From Sphaerosporella brunnea (taxonomy: Eukaryota > Ascomycota > Pezizomycetes > Pezizales > Pyronemataceae), in the NCBI GenBank assembly GCA_008704415.1, contig VXIS01000005.1, positions 292,650-356,649 on the forward strand: a stretch of DNA of 64,000 nucleotides, written 5' to 3'. Every line of letters starts with the position of its first letter. The first letter of the stretch is position 1. This document shows, piece after piece, positions 22,405-33,144 of this stretch. The translations under genes were made by a program, and so were the position numbers. The notes beneath the pieces are model-generated. The model saw nothing but the letters and a program-made list of their open reading frames with translations. It ran no database searches and was not told the DNA's origin.

Positions 22405-23208
22405 TTAAGACGAATTGAAATCCGCAAGAGCTTTGTCCAAAGCATCCAGTAATCCCTGGACCTCCTTGACGACCTCTTTGCGTCTGGCACGGATCGCGGG
22501 GTCGTCGGTCTCCACACCATCGAGCTTCAAGACCTCCGCCATGATTGTCTCCGTAAGGCGGCGGTGCATGTCGTCCCGCTTATTCTCGTCGCCCTTGCCG
22601 GCGATGAAATCGTGCACCAGGGGAAGAAGAGTGGAGATAACATGGCCACGGACAGTCTCGATCTTCTCCGCAGGGCCGACCGGCGGCTTCGGTTTCTGAG
22701 GCTGTGGCGACGGAGTAGCGGCAGGAGGGGGTGTGGAGGAGGAGGCTGCGGCAGCAGCGTCTGAATTTCTAGTCGGCTTGTTCGGCGGGGGTGCATTGGA
22801 ACCCATCGCCAGGATCTTGCCGCCGTGCTCGATGCCGATGCTCTGCAGCGTGGCTTCGTCGTCGTTCAGTTTCCGACCGGCACAGATAAGGCTGAGACGC
22901 TTCGGGTCCACGCCGGTGACTTCGGCACACTTTTCGCGCAAATGGCCTACGGTCAGGACGTGCGACGCGATCGTGTTCACCGGATACTTGAACAGGTACT
23001 CATTGCTGCCGTGCTTGATCGTGAGCACGTCTTCGGCCCGGTATGGGTCCACCGCGTTGTTGCCGGAGATCGGGCCGGTGTGTGCGGGCGATGAGTATGC
23101 ACCAGGGGAACCGCTGGAACCGCCTCTCAGGCCGCCGAGAAAGCGACGCATACCGAAAGGATGGGGCTGGTTTGTGGGGGTGGGGGGGGGGGGTTGGTTG
23201 GGAATCAA
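22405..23208 (-). CDS. Ubiquitin-like plus BAG domain cochaperone
   Basis: This single-exon gene encodes a BAG-family nucleotide exchange factor for Hsp70, resembling fission yeast Bag101/Bag102. Counting from 23208, residues about 55-135 form a ubiquitin-like domain (LTIKHGSNEYLFKYP ... HLREKCAEVTGV ... RLSLICAGRKLNDDEATLQSIGI). A Pro/Ala linker follows, and residues about 175-265 form a three-helix BAG domain (VRGHVISTLLPLVHDFI ... LLDALDKALADF). The start is uncertain: ATG 23208 reads through a Pro-rich leader encoded by a G homopolymer on the plus strand, while ATG 23151 gives MRRFLGGLRGG, a basic start that could target or anchor the protein. No obvious transmembrane helix like that of yeast Snl1 is present. 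Confidence 0.85.
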   Translation of the reverse strand: MIPNQPPPPTPTNQPHPFGMRRFLGGLRGGSSGSPGAYSSPAHTGPISGNNAVDPYRAEDVLTIKHGSNEYLFKYPVNTIASHVLTVGHLREKCAEVTGVDPKRLSLICAGRKLNDDEATLQSIGIEHGGKILAMGSNAPPPNKPTRNSDAAAAASSSTPPPAATPSPQPQKPKPPVGPAEKIETVRGHVISTLLPLVHDFIAGKGDENKRDDMHRRLTETIMAEVLKLDGVETDDPAIRARRKEVVKEVQGLLDALDKALADFNSS

Positions 23209-23541
23209 CGTTCGTTACGCGCCGTGAGAGGGGACGGATCTATTGGCAGGGTCCGCGCCGATCCGAGAGTTGTTCCTATTCTTGTGGTGGGGGTTGTCTG
23301 GGTTACCTATGCCGTGCTTCTGCGCAGAGAAGCTGCCGTTTTTGACCATTCCACGCGAGGGCTCCTTGCATCAGTAAGCTCCCTTAATCACAGTCGGCTT
23401 GCTATCATCATCAACAGTACCAAATATCCATCCTCCCCAGCAGTGATTACTATTAGCAATCCACGACGCAAGACAAGACACTTCTACTTAAAGATTGCGC
23501 TCGAGAAAACTAGTTGGGTAGCGAGGGTGGCAACTAACTGT
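23209..23541. promoter_or_regulatory. Upstream flank of the BAG gene
   Basis: This is the 5' flank of the minus-strand BAG gene, reaching up to the first MITE. Reading both strands, I see no coding sequence with family resemblance. Confidence 0.5.
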
Positions 23542-23919
23542 TACCGCATTATCCCGGTAATAACGACCCCGAAGTATACTGACACGTACCGTTCAGCGGG
23601 CAGTGAGGCTGTGTGAGAGGCGGTCGGAAGCGACGTGCTTGGACAGCGCTCGACCGGTAGTGGTCAGTAAAACCTTAAACAGAGCGGGGAGATGGAGACC
23701 GCGGCGACAGCCTGAGCGCTCGCTCTTCCCCGTCTCCACCTTGTCTCCAGCGTCTTCGTCGCATTGACTTTTCACGTCGCGTCTTCGCACTCCAGCTCGC
23801 CTCTTGGCACTCCAGCTCGCGTCGAAACACTTCCCACCCAGCTTCACTGCCCGCTGAACGGTACGTGTCAGTATACTTCGGGGTCTGTGAAATTTCGTTA
23901 TTACCGGGATAATACGGTA
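23542..23919. mobile_element. TA-flanked MITE with arms of over 80 bp (378 bp)
   Basis: The left end TACCGCATTATCCCGGTAAT and the reverse complement of the right end TACCGTATTATCCCGGTAAT match except at one base. The match continues through CCCCGAAGTATACTGACACG and TACCGTTCAGCGGGCAGTGA after a 12-bp insertion in the right arm. Both ends sit on TA, consistent with a Tc1/mariner or pogo-type TA target. There is no coding capacity. Weaker complementarity extends further inward. Confidence 0.85.
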
Positions 23920-24565
23920 CCAGACAACATTTTCCAGTTCAAATGTCAGGGTCTTGCTGGTCAAGAAAATGTTATCCGTAAAGTCGAACCTATTTTGCAA
24001 AACCTGCCCATAGCTATTTATTTAAGAACTCTTTAGCAGTCAACACTCTAGCGGTTGAGGTGCTGGAGATGGTCCTGTGACAGGGACCCATATGTAAGTA
24101 GTCCGGGCCTGACTGTGCCCTCTCGGGACTGGCAACGCAAACACTGGCAGTGATCAACAGCCCGCCGGGCTTTGTCTGCAACCCAAACAGCCAGCCCGGC
24201 TTGCTGTGCAGCCGAAGCCGAACCAGCCATGAGAACACTGGCTCGTATGTAATAATAGGTATATTTCACGCCGAGTTAGTATATGCTTGAAATCGTGGGT
24301 TCTAACAGGTCTAGGCAAGCAGGATATTTGGGCTCGAAGAAGATGCCGATGCAGCAGCCATTGCACAGATCGTGCGAGATTGTATTGTACATTGGTGGTG
24401 CGGCGGTTGTAGCCTGGCGGAAAAGACAGAATCTTACCTCTTACTTCGCAGAGGTCATCAGAGTATGTACTCTAGTTCCTGGACGGCTGAGAGAAGGGGT
24501 TATGGTTGCCGTTGCCATGGATTTAGAGCTTTCAGCGAGAATCGAGAATTGGAAGTAAGTTAGAG
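23920..24565. other. Gene-free stretch between two MITEs
   Basis: This stretch contains an ORF at 24283-24558 and a shifted one at 24372-24563 with no recognisable domain. It may be decayed coding sequence, but nothing supports a functional gene. Confidence 0.4.
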
Positions 24566-24755
24566 TACTGGGTGACTTCCCGTCGCTCTGTAGCGGCCGA
24601 ATATGTAGATCGATGTTCTATGCAACAAACAACCATATATACGTGCTGTGTAGATCCAATGAATAGAACGCCAAAAATCAGGTCGCAACTTCCAATCCAG
24701 CGGATTGGCAATTGTCCTATTCGGTCTCAATAGAGCGACGGGAAGTCACCCACTA
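24566..24755. mobile_element. Short TA-flanked MITE (190 bp)
   Basis: The left arm after TA reads CTGGGTGACTTCCCGTCGCT and the right arm, read from the other strand after TA, reads GTGGGTGACTTCCCGTCGCT. A further segment around CCGAATA also matches between arms. TA lies at both boundaries. There is no ORF. The sequence differs from the 23542 element, so it is a second family. Confidence 0.8.
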
Positions 24756-26301
24756 TACATTTGTGATTCTGGGTCTCGAGTCTTGATAACGGGTACAGTA
24801 GCCTCCGGTCCATCCGAGCTGGGGAGGCAACGGAACGCGTACGGCGTTCTTCAAGGTTACCACTCGGTCTCTACTCTCAAGAAACTCATGGAACGCCTTG
24901 AGCTTTTGAAAGCCGAGGAAGTCCGTTCTCGAGATAAGACTGTCGCTTGATCACCATTTTTCACTCGTGCCAAGATCACGTGACGAGAATTTGCAGTGTG
25001 TTACATGCATAGATGTAGGCAGGTATTCATGTCGACAGTGGGGCTTGCGTGGCTGCGTTATGCTTTCAATTATTGCTTTGCACCTGACTGCCGACAGCTG
25101 GCCCACATGTGGTGCCTGACCTGACCCGCGCAGCCGCCGGAGAATACGGCCGCGTTCAGCGCTCAGACTTCCGTTCCTCCTTCATGGCGCACCCAAGTTC
25201 CGACGGGCGCCGTTCGACGCCAAACCGCGCAGGGAATGGACGCGGGAGGTGGTTTCAGGCTGCTGGGTCTGTAGGGCACATACTCTCGCCGTGCCACATG
25301 CATGTGCAGTTTATGTAAGTAACTGCACCACAGCGCCGCCAAGAAGCCCCGGATGACGGACGGGCTGGCGTCGTCATCGGGAAATACCCCTGCACCATCG
25401 ACGGGCGATCGCTTTTTGGTGGGCAGGGTCGACGTCCCAGCCAAGCAAACAAACACCTGCATCGAGAAGCATAGGTACCTACGGTAGGCACTTGTGTGTA
25501 TGTTGACTTACCGACAAAGGGAGAGACGAATGGGACGGTGCGATTCTCTTTGTACTCGTACTATGGACATCTACGCTGCACAGATCACACCACGTCTCTC
25601 TCCAACAACGCAACTGCTGCTGCCGCTGCGAATGCATGTGCCCGCGGGTTCCCAGTGTGAACCGTCTGATCTGCTCGCTGTTGATCCTTCCTCACCTAGG
25701 AAACCTCCCTCCCTTCGGACAAACAGTTCTATTTCAAGTGCCTGGCTGGTACCGCCGTCGCCGACAGGGCAAGGCAGAAGAAGTACCACGGACACTGCCA
25801 CTACTCTAGAAGTACGCCACTTCCATGGCTTTCAATGGAACACCCCCCCCCCCCCCCCCAATCTGCATGTTGCTGCTGTCTGGATTAAAATCCGTTCCCG
25901 GTTGTGCTTGAAATATGTGCTTCAAAGTCCCAAACATCCATCCTTCCCCAGTGTCCTGTCCTCCGTTCGTGTCCGCCATTATATTCCCATCCCCCATCCA
26001 CCAACCGGATTCCCGCTCATTTTTCCCTGTAAAAGAATTTTTGGCACTTGAATAATAGCTCCACCTCTGAGTCCAGCTTGCTCCACCACCTTACCGACCA
26101 GTCTTTGTCCGAATTTCCGTTCGAGTTTGCTTTCACTCTTCTGGCCCAGACAGGTGGACGTCCAACCTGTATCTCAACCAACTACAACAACAAAAACAAC
26201 AACAATAACAACCATAACAACAACCTGCACGACACCATCAATAACGCCCGCCGTGACGACGACCACGACGACGGCGACGACGACGCTCTAGATCTTCAAT
26301 C
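24756..26301. promoter_or_regulatory. Long upstream/leader region of the chitin synthase gene
   Basis: This holds a minor ORF ending at 24950 (VLQGYHSVSTLKKLMERL...), possibly the tail of a decayed gene, then 1.3 kb without convincing coding sequence. A C homopolymer of about 18 lies at 25844-25860. Just before the chitin synthase ATG, about 26180-26230 is a CAA/ACA-rich tract, followed by a GAC/GACGACG run to 26288, typical of an unstructured leader passing into a GC-rich end. A TCACGTGACG palindrome lies at about 24976-24985. Confidence 0.45.
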
Positions 26302-29145
26302 ATGGCATACCAAGGCGGCGGGAAGGCCGGTCCATATGGCGACCACGAACAGCAGCCCGATCCCTCATATCCATATGTATATGGACCTCCAGAAGTGCCC
26401 CTGCCCGATCAAGAGAGTCAAGAGCGGGTGCCCTTGCGGAACAGCACCTACTACCAGCTCGAAGATCCTGGTGTAGTAAGGCCATCATCACAACACGGTC
26501 CATTCGACGGTGACTCTCGACCCAGCACGCCCGGAACGCTGCCCTTCCCCACAAATCATCCAAATGATTCCGGATTTGATTTCTATGGAAACCCGTCGAT
26601 GTCGCAAATCAGCTCTTCCAGCTCTCTCGGCCGACCGGCGAGTGCAGACTTTTCGCGCCGGATACAGTCACTTGCCTCGAACGGTATGCGGCGGGCGGAA
26701 ACGAGAAAAGTCAAAATCCGGAAGGGCGTTGCGTTGTCGTTAGAGTATGAGGTGCCGTCAGCAGTCGCTCATGCAATTCAGCAAAAGTATCGTGGTGGCG
26801 ATATGGAGACGGGAAGTCAGGAGTTTTCGCATATACGATGTAAGTTGACGTTGTCGTCATCGTCGTCATTCTCTGTGGCGCCCGGCTATAGATGGCTAAG
26901 AAAAGACCGTGCATAGACACTCCTGCGACTTGCGACCCCGATGATTTTACCCTTGGAAATGGCTATAACCTGCGCGCGAATATGTACGATCGGCACACGG
27001 AGATTCTGATCGCGATTACGTATTACAACGAAGACAAAGTGCTCACTGCGCGCACATTGCACAGTGTTATGAAAAATGTGCGGTACTTTGCCAACCTGGA
27101 GAGGACGAAGTTTTGGAATAAAGGTGGACCGGCCTGGCAGAAGATCGTTGTTGCATTGATCTTCGACGGTATCCAGCCGGCGGACAAAGAGACGTTAGAC
27201 TTGTTGGCCACCGTCGGTGTGTATCAAGAAAATGCGATGAAGAAGGACGTGGATGGGAAGGAAACCACGGCGCATATTTTCGAGTACACCACACAGATTT
27301 CGGTCACTGAGGATCACCACCTTGTTCGTCCGAAAGACGATGACGATCCATCTGCGTTCCCACCGGTCCAGCTTATCTTCTGTCTCAAGCAAAAGAACAG
27401 CAAGAAGATCAATTCTCATCGATGGCTGTTCAATGCGTTCGGCCGGATCCTCAACCCCGAGATCGTGATTCTACTCGATGCCGGTACTAAGCCTGGATCC
27501 AAGAGTTTGTTTGCTCTGTGGGAGGCATTCCACAATGATAAGAACTTGGGTGGAGCGTGTGGAGAGATTCACGCAATGAAGGGCAAGAACGGCAGGGCTC
27601 TACTCAACCCTCTGGTCGCAACCCAGAATTTCGAGTATAAAATCTCAAATATTTTGGATAAGCCTTTGGAGTCGGCATTCGGATACGTGTCTGTGCTGCC
27701 TGGAGCATTCTCTTCCTACCGATTCAGAGCAATCATGGGCCGGCCATTGGATCAATACTTCCACGGTGATCATACCTTGTCCAGTCGATTTGGAAAGAAG
27801 GGTATCGACGGCATGAACATCTTCAAGAAGAACATGTTCTTGGCCGAGGATCGTATCCTATGTTTCGAAGTGGTCGCGAAAGCAGGAAGCAAATGGCATC
27901 TGTCCTATGTCAAGACTGCAAGGGCAGAAACTGATGTTCCGGATGGAGCCCCGGAGTTCATCTCACAGAGACGTCGATGGCTGAACGGTTCCTTCGCTGC
28001 CACTATCTATTCTCTGATGCACTTTGGCAGGATGTACGGCAGCAGCCACAGCATTATCCGAATGTTTTTCTTCCACCTGCAACTACTGTACAACACTTTC
28101 TCCACTCTCATGTCGTGGTTCATGATCAGCTCCTTTTGGCTTACCACCTCTGTTATCATGGACCTGGTTGGAAGTCCGACCGAGGAACAGAAAAAAGAGG
28201 GCAAGAGAGGATGGCCATTCGGAAATGCTGTCACGCCTTACATCAACGCAATCATCAAATACATCTATCTCGCATTCTTGCTCCTGCAATTCATCCTTGC
28301 ACTGGGTAACCGTCCAAAAGGGTCTGTATAAGTTCTCACACGCATTTCGAACCTTGCTGACTTCCTCAAGATCCAAAAAAGCCTATATAGCATCGTTTGT
28401 TGCCTTCGGCATGATCCAGGCATACATCCTTGTCCTGTCGTTTTACCTCGTTGTTAGAGCGTTTTCGCAGTCCTCGGGTTGGGATGAGCTCTCGGCCCCC
28501 ACCGTCGCTGGCTGGATTGGCCACCTGTTCACCACCAACACTGGACTCATTATCCTCGCTTTAGCATCTACATGGGGCCTCTACATCGTCTCCTCAATAA
28601 TGTATCTCGACCCGTGGCACATGATCCATTCTTTCCCTCAGTACCTTTTCTTGGCTTCCTCTTACTGCAACGTTCTCAATGTATACGCCTTCTGCAACTG
28701 GCACGACGTGTCCTGGGGTACCAAGGGATCGGACGCAGTCGAGTCGATGCCATCGGCTAAGACGAAACAGACCAAGGAGGGCGGGCGAGTGCTGGAGGAA
28801 GAAATTGTGGAGAAGAGGGACCTCGACCTGCAGTTTGAAGACGTGGTACGGCGGTGTCTCAAACCCCTCGAGGTCAAGGAAGAGAAGGAACAAAAGTCGT
28901 TAGACGACAGTTACAAGAGTTTCCGTACCCGATTAATCAGCTTTTGGATCCTCCTTAACGCGGCTGTGGCCGTGTTTGTCACCAGCAGCTCCTTCGATTG
29001 GGTCGGCCCCAACAGCACAGAGCGTACTGCCTGGTACTTCAGGTTCATCCTTATGAGTACTGCGGCCTTGTCTTTCTTTAGGTTTATTGGCTTTTGTTGG
29101 TTCTTGGGTAGAGCGGCTATCTGCTGCTGCTTGATGAAGCGATGA
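26302..29145 (+). CDS. Chitin synthase, division 1 (class III-like)
   Basis: This is an integral plasma-membrane glycosyltransferase family 2 enzyme that polymerises UDP-GlcNAc into chitin for the cell wall. Exons 26302-26839, 26917-28321 and 28371-29145 join to 905 aa. Residues 1-170 are a hydrophilic Pro/Ser/Gly-rich region starting MAYQGGG. The catalytic part shows CDPDDFT, the YNED motif in [16 protein letters not shown], the acceptor-binding ED pair in [10 protein letters not shown], and QRRRWLNGS (the QxxRW product-site motif). At least six hydrophobic segments follow ([10 protein letters not shown]... to LGRAAICCC). The stretch [25 protein letters not shown] is closer to class III than to class I/II enzymes, which usually read SDGR at this point. 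No myosin-like head is present, excluding classes V and VII. Confidence 0.92.
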
Positions 29146-29854
29146 GCCAGGGATCGTGGTGGTTTATTTATGTGTGAGAGTTTGGTGCGTGTGGGAATAG
29201 ATAAAACAACTACGGGTGGGGCGTTTTTTACCGATGTTCTTTTCTTTTTTTGTTTTTTGTTTGAATTCTCCCCTTTTAGTCATGATTCCCTATGTTTTGA
29301 TCCAGGGAGGTGGGCGAACGTTTTATGGTTACACTTGTTGCAAATGAGTTTTAGTTTGTCCTTTGTTTCAGCCTGGGAGGTAAGCTCTATTTTTCACGTT
29401 CTTGCGAATACCTGCCTGTTGTTGGGTGTGGTCTTGAGAAAACTTGGAGGGTACTCGTAGTTAGGAAATTGCATTTTGGAGTATCTACACAGTAACTATG
29501 ATCTTTTGAAAACTGGATTGGGGCCTGGCCTGAGAAGCTAAGAATGTAGAGACGACCGTTTTCAGGGTTACTTTCTTTCGTATGTCAGAGGGGTTCAACC
29601 TCCATCAAGGTCCTGTTAGCAGACGAACGCTGTACCAAAGCGGTGCTTGATTTCCTAGAACGAAAGTTGGGACCTGGCCTGCGAGACCCAGAATGATTAA
29701 AACAAGAAAAAAAAAACCCACGACGAGCGGCAGACAATTCCTTCATTGTGACGCGTGATCGCTTGTTTAGTTACCCGGCAACCTTAAGCTCTGAAGTTAA
29801 GCTTCTTGCGCGCATTTCCCTGCTCATCCCAAAGAAAACTCACCAAACAAACCC
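29146..29854. promoter_or_regulatory. chitin synthase-tfb1 intergenic region
   Basis: A T-rich 3' flank is followed by two imperfect direct repeats of about 30 bp (about 29519-29550 and 29668-29699, each containing a GG(G/A)CCTGGCCTG core and an AGAATG end), then an A-rich run and the short leader of tfb1. No gene was recognised. Confidence 0.5.
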
Positions 29855-31970
29855 ATGTCGACAGTAAAAGGTCTGACGACCTTCAAGAAGAAAGATGGCA
29901 CCCTCCAGCTCACCCGAGACATCGTCACATGGGCCCCAGCGGCGCCTCCGAACTCGCCGCCCACGGTGACCATCCAAGTGGGCAATATTGAGAGTACGGC
30001 CGCTCCTAAACTCCTACAGACCGCAAAACTGACCAATTTCAGACCTACAAGCAACGCCGGCTACCTCTGTGAAGGTGATGATCAAGATCTTCACCAAAGA
30101 AGGCGATACCTCTGAATCATATGTCTTCAACTTCACCGCGGCCTCCGCGCGCGCCGAAGCCGACGCGATGAAAGCTGCGCTGAGCGATGCTATAGCTGCT
30201 GCTAAAGCCGGGACGGCAGTGCCGGGAGGACCTGGGGGCGCATCTTCGGCCACTATAGCGGCGACCGCTGCAGGAGCGAGTACAACCGAGCTCATGAACG
30301 AGGCAAGGCTGGCAAAGGATATGGATCTACAGATGTCGCTGTTGAAATCGGATGCAGCTCTGAGTAACACTTTCAGAGAGGCGGTGATGCTTGGCACTGT
30401 CACAAGCGAGCAGTTTTGGTCGACGAGGACACACCTACTCAGGGCGCACGCGCTAGAAAAGAGTCAAGCCCGCGCACCATACAACGTTTTGTCGACGTTT
30501 AGGGTCAATACGATCGATGGTGCACCGAAAATGAGCTTGTCAAGAGAACAGATTGCGGAAATTTTTAGGACGCATCCTTTAGTTAAGAAGGTCTACGATG
30601 AGAATGTGCCCCGTGTGCCGGAGGATCAGTTCTTCAGTCGATTTTTCTTGAGTAGATTGTTCAAGACGTTGAAGGGAGACAAGCTTTCTCCTGCTGACCC
30701 GATGGATGTCGTTTTTGATCGCTATCTGAACCGTGAAGATGAAGGTATACACCGGAACGCCGTGAAATACCGGCTCAGGCGGTGCTGATCTGGACAGAGT
30801 ACACTAGAAAGCGGAGAAAAGTTGATCATGTGCCTCTCACCATTGACCTCGAAGGAAACGAGCAGAATATTAGCAAGGTGTGTTCATCCAACGTTATAGA
30901 CATTTTTAGTCTGATATTCAAACGCCCGTTTAACAGAACCGGGGAAACGCACCCGACGTAACCATGCGTCCTTCACGTATGGAGAACGTTCCTGTGATCC
31001 GTACGCTCAATTCGATCAGTCTTCAGATCCTCAACCTCGTAGCACCGTACGTTCCGTGTTTGCTGCCCACTAACCCCACTAACATCAGACCAGAACAGAC
31101 ACCAGCAAAGTCGGTGAAGGCAGCGGCGAAGATAGCCGGGACCGAGATGAAGAGTACATAGCCTCACAGCGGCTTACAGATCTGGGCGGCGACCCAGAAG
31201 AGGAGCGTATCATCCTGAACATCCAGGACCAACGCAAGTTTTTCTCCAATGAGGATGGCGGGAAGACCCAAAACAGGTTTGCGGGTATGGACGCCGCTAG
31301 CGTCCTGCAGACTTTAAGACAGGACCTCGGGGACAAACCGTTTGATATTGCGGACCTACTTCCCGGTGGTGGTGAGGATGACGAAGACGTGGATGAGCCC
31401 AACCCCGCTGCCGCGTCTGCAAGCAAAGCTGGCTTCCACTCGGCAACAAAACAAGTGACCGAAGCCGTACGGGATCGTAGTTCCCAGCTCCTCACGCTAT
31501 CCACAGGCACCAACAGTGCGCTAGCAACCGGCGGTCTGCCGCGCGAAGTCTTTGATGCCGTACAATCCGTGCACGCAACCACCAACGAGTTCCTCCGGCA
31601 CTTCTGGCTCGCGTTCCTTAGCGGTGACGAAAAGCGCGCAAAGGACATCAACAGCATGGTCACGTCTCTTCGCAACTCCAAGGAGCGCATAGAGGCCGTC
31701 GCAAAAAACGCAGAAGAGCAGAGAGAGGAACTCAAGGTTCAGCGCAAAAAGGACCTCCATGAGGAGTACAAAAAAACTGGTATCAAGCCGAAAAAGAAGG
31801 ATATGGAGGTTGGCGGAGGAAAGAAGGTCGTCGATGAAATGCTGGGACCCACCTTGGTCGCTATTGATAAAGCGCTAGCGAAATATCAGGCTGCTCTAGA
31901 TGAGGCGGAGAGACTTACTCCTGGCGGCGGTGGTACGGCGGCGGCCACCCCCGTGGGAATTGCAGCGTAG
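29855..31970 (+). CDS. tfb1: TFIIH core subunit Tfb1/p62
   Basis: Tfb1 is the p62-type subunit of TFIIH, used in Pol II initiation and nucleotide excision repair. Exons 29855-29993, 30043-30744, 30798-30877, 30937-31046 and 31094-31970 give 635 aa. Residues about 1-110 are the PH-like domain that binds activators and TFIIE (STVKGLTTFKKKDGTLQLTRD ... VKVMIKIFTKEG). Residues about 130-270 are two BSD domains (FREAVMLGTVTSEQFWSTR; FFSRFFLSRLFKTLKGD). The helical C-terminal part (ILNIQDQRKFFSNE ... NEFLRHFWLAFLSGDEKRA) is the anchor to other TFIIH subunits. Exon 1 ends in phase 1, so removing the 49-bp intron yields NIENLQATPATS, which fits the family. The last splice acceptor (31093) is the second AG in ATCAGACCAG and is needed for frame. 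Confidence 0.93.
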
Positions 31971-32035
31971 ATGGTACTTTCTTTTCTTTGAGGGCCTTTG
32001 CCTTTGTACATCATTTCATACATACGATATGTACA

Positions 32036-32530
32036 TACCGTATCGTCTGGGTTTTAGGCAACGCGGGCCGAAGGGGTGGGGGTGTTGCCAAGCTATCAAA
32101 AAGTTAATTTCTAAAGACTCGCGCACGGGCGATGCTGTATCTAATTTTTATTTACAGCAGCAGAACCATTACAGTGCCGGCGTTGTTGGTCGTCCAGCGC
32201 CCATAGTAAACTCCCTCGGGGTATCCAAATAGCTCAGGATCTCGATCTTCTTTCCATTGGTAGGCCGGCACCGGGTGCTTTTCACAGGGGCATTGCGCCG
32301 TATCTTCCGGTGTTTGTCCGCTACCGGCACCCTTTTTGGGCCGTACCGGGGAGCCTGCTCAGGATGCCGCTCACCACCCGCGCCCCGCCTTTTGATCATC
32401 ATTAAAGTTGTGTAAAAACCCAAATTGTGACCGCGACGTCCAATCCCACCAATAGAAAACCCTCAACACCCGCAACCTTACCACCCCCGCCCCTCCGGCC
32501 CGCGTTGCTTAAGACCCAGACGATACGGTA
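32036..32530. mobile_element. TA-flanked MITE (495 bp) in the 3' flank of tfb1
   Basis: The left end TACCGTATCGTCTGGGTTTT and the reverse complement of the right end TACCGTATCGTCTGGGTCTT agree at 19 of 20 bases. The match continues through GGCAACGCGGGCCG and a G-rich block for about 50 bp. TA lies at both ends. A minus-strand ORF of 84 aa inside (32169-32423) has no recognisable transposase motif. It begins only 66 bp after the tfb1 stop codon. Confidence 0.85.
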
Positions 32531-32685
32531 GATTGTGGGAATACAGTTTTCTAGTCTCACATGGAAGTTCCGGTATTCCGAAAGCTAAATATAGTCCACA
32601 GTTAAAAATTTGGGCGGAGACTTCTGATTCCAGGAACCTCGCTGGATAACCAGCAGGCATTCCGGACCTGGGCCCACTATTTCGT
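32531..32685. other. Spacer between MITE and nested transposon
   Basis: A 155-bp spacer with no recognised feature. Confidence 0.4.
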
Positions 32686-33144
32686 GAGCCTGCCGGACAC
32701 TTAGTCGGGGTAGCGTCTTGGCATTTCTTGGCATTGTCCAATCGCTCTGATTAAGCAACGGGTGATGGCTCATGTGTGAAAGTCCCCGCTCAAACATGAA
32801 TAACTCACACTATTTTCATTTGATAACACATTTTCTCTCAGGCAAGAGTTCTTTCTTTAGTACTTCTCGGGTCAAAATCGATAATGATGCATTCGGGACA
32901 CATTTATGCGAGATCATCTAATGTCACTCGACACACACTTTCCCTAATTGGGTATAGCGAGGGTAATTGAGCCGCACAGAGCCGCTGTCCAATCCACCCA
33001 CCTGCACCCAAAAACAGGTAATCTTCTAGCGTTTATAGAACCAGGCCTTCAAATCGAATGGGGAGAATATAGAATTGCTCTCCGCGTATCGCTCTATCGA
33101 TTAATGTTCATTTAATAAAAACTTTCCTTTGTTGTGGTGTGGAG

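Noticed and set aside
24705..24950. 81-aa ORF spanning a MITE arm
   Set aside because: Its first third lies in the MITE, and only the tail (VLQGYHSVSTLKKL...) looks protein-like. It may be decayed, but cannot be supported as a gene.
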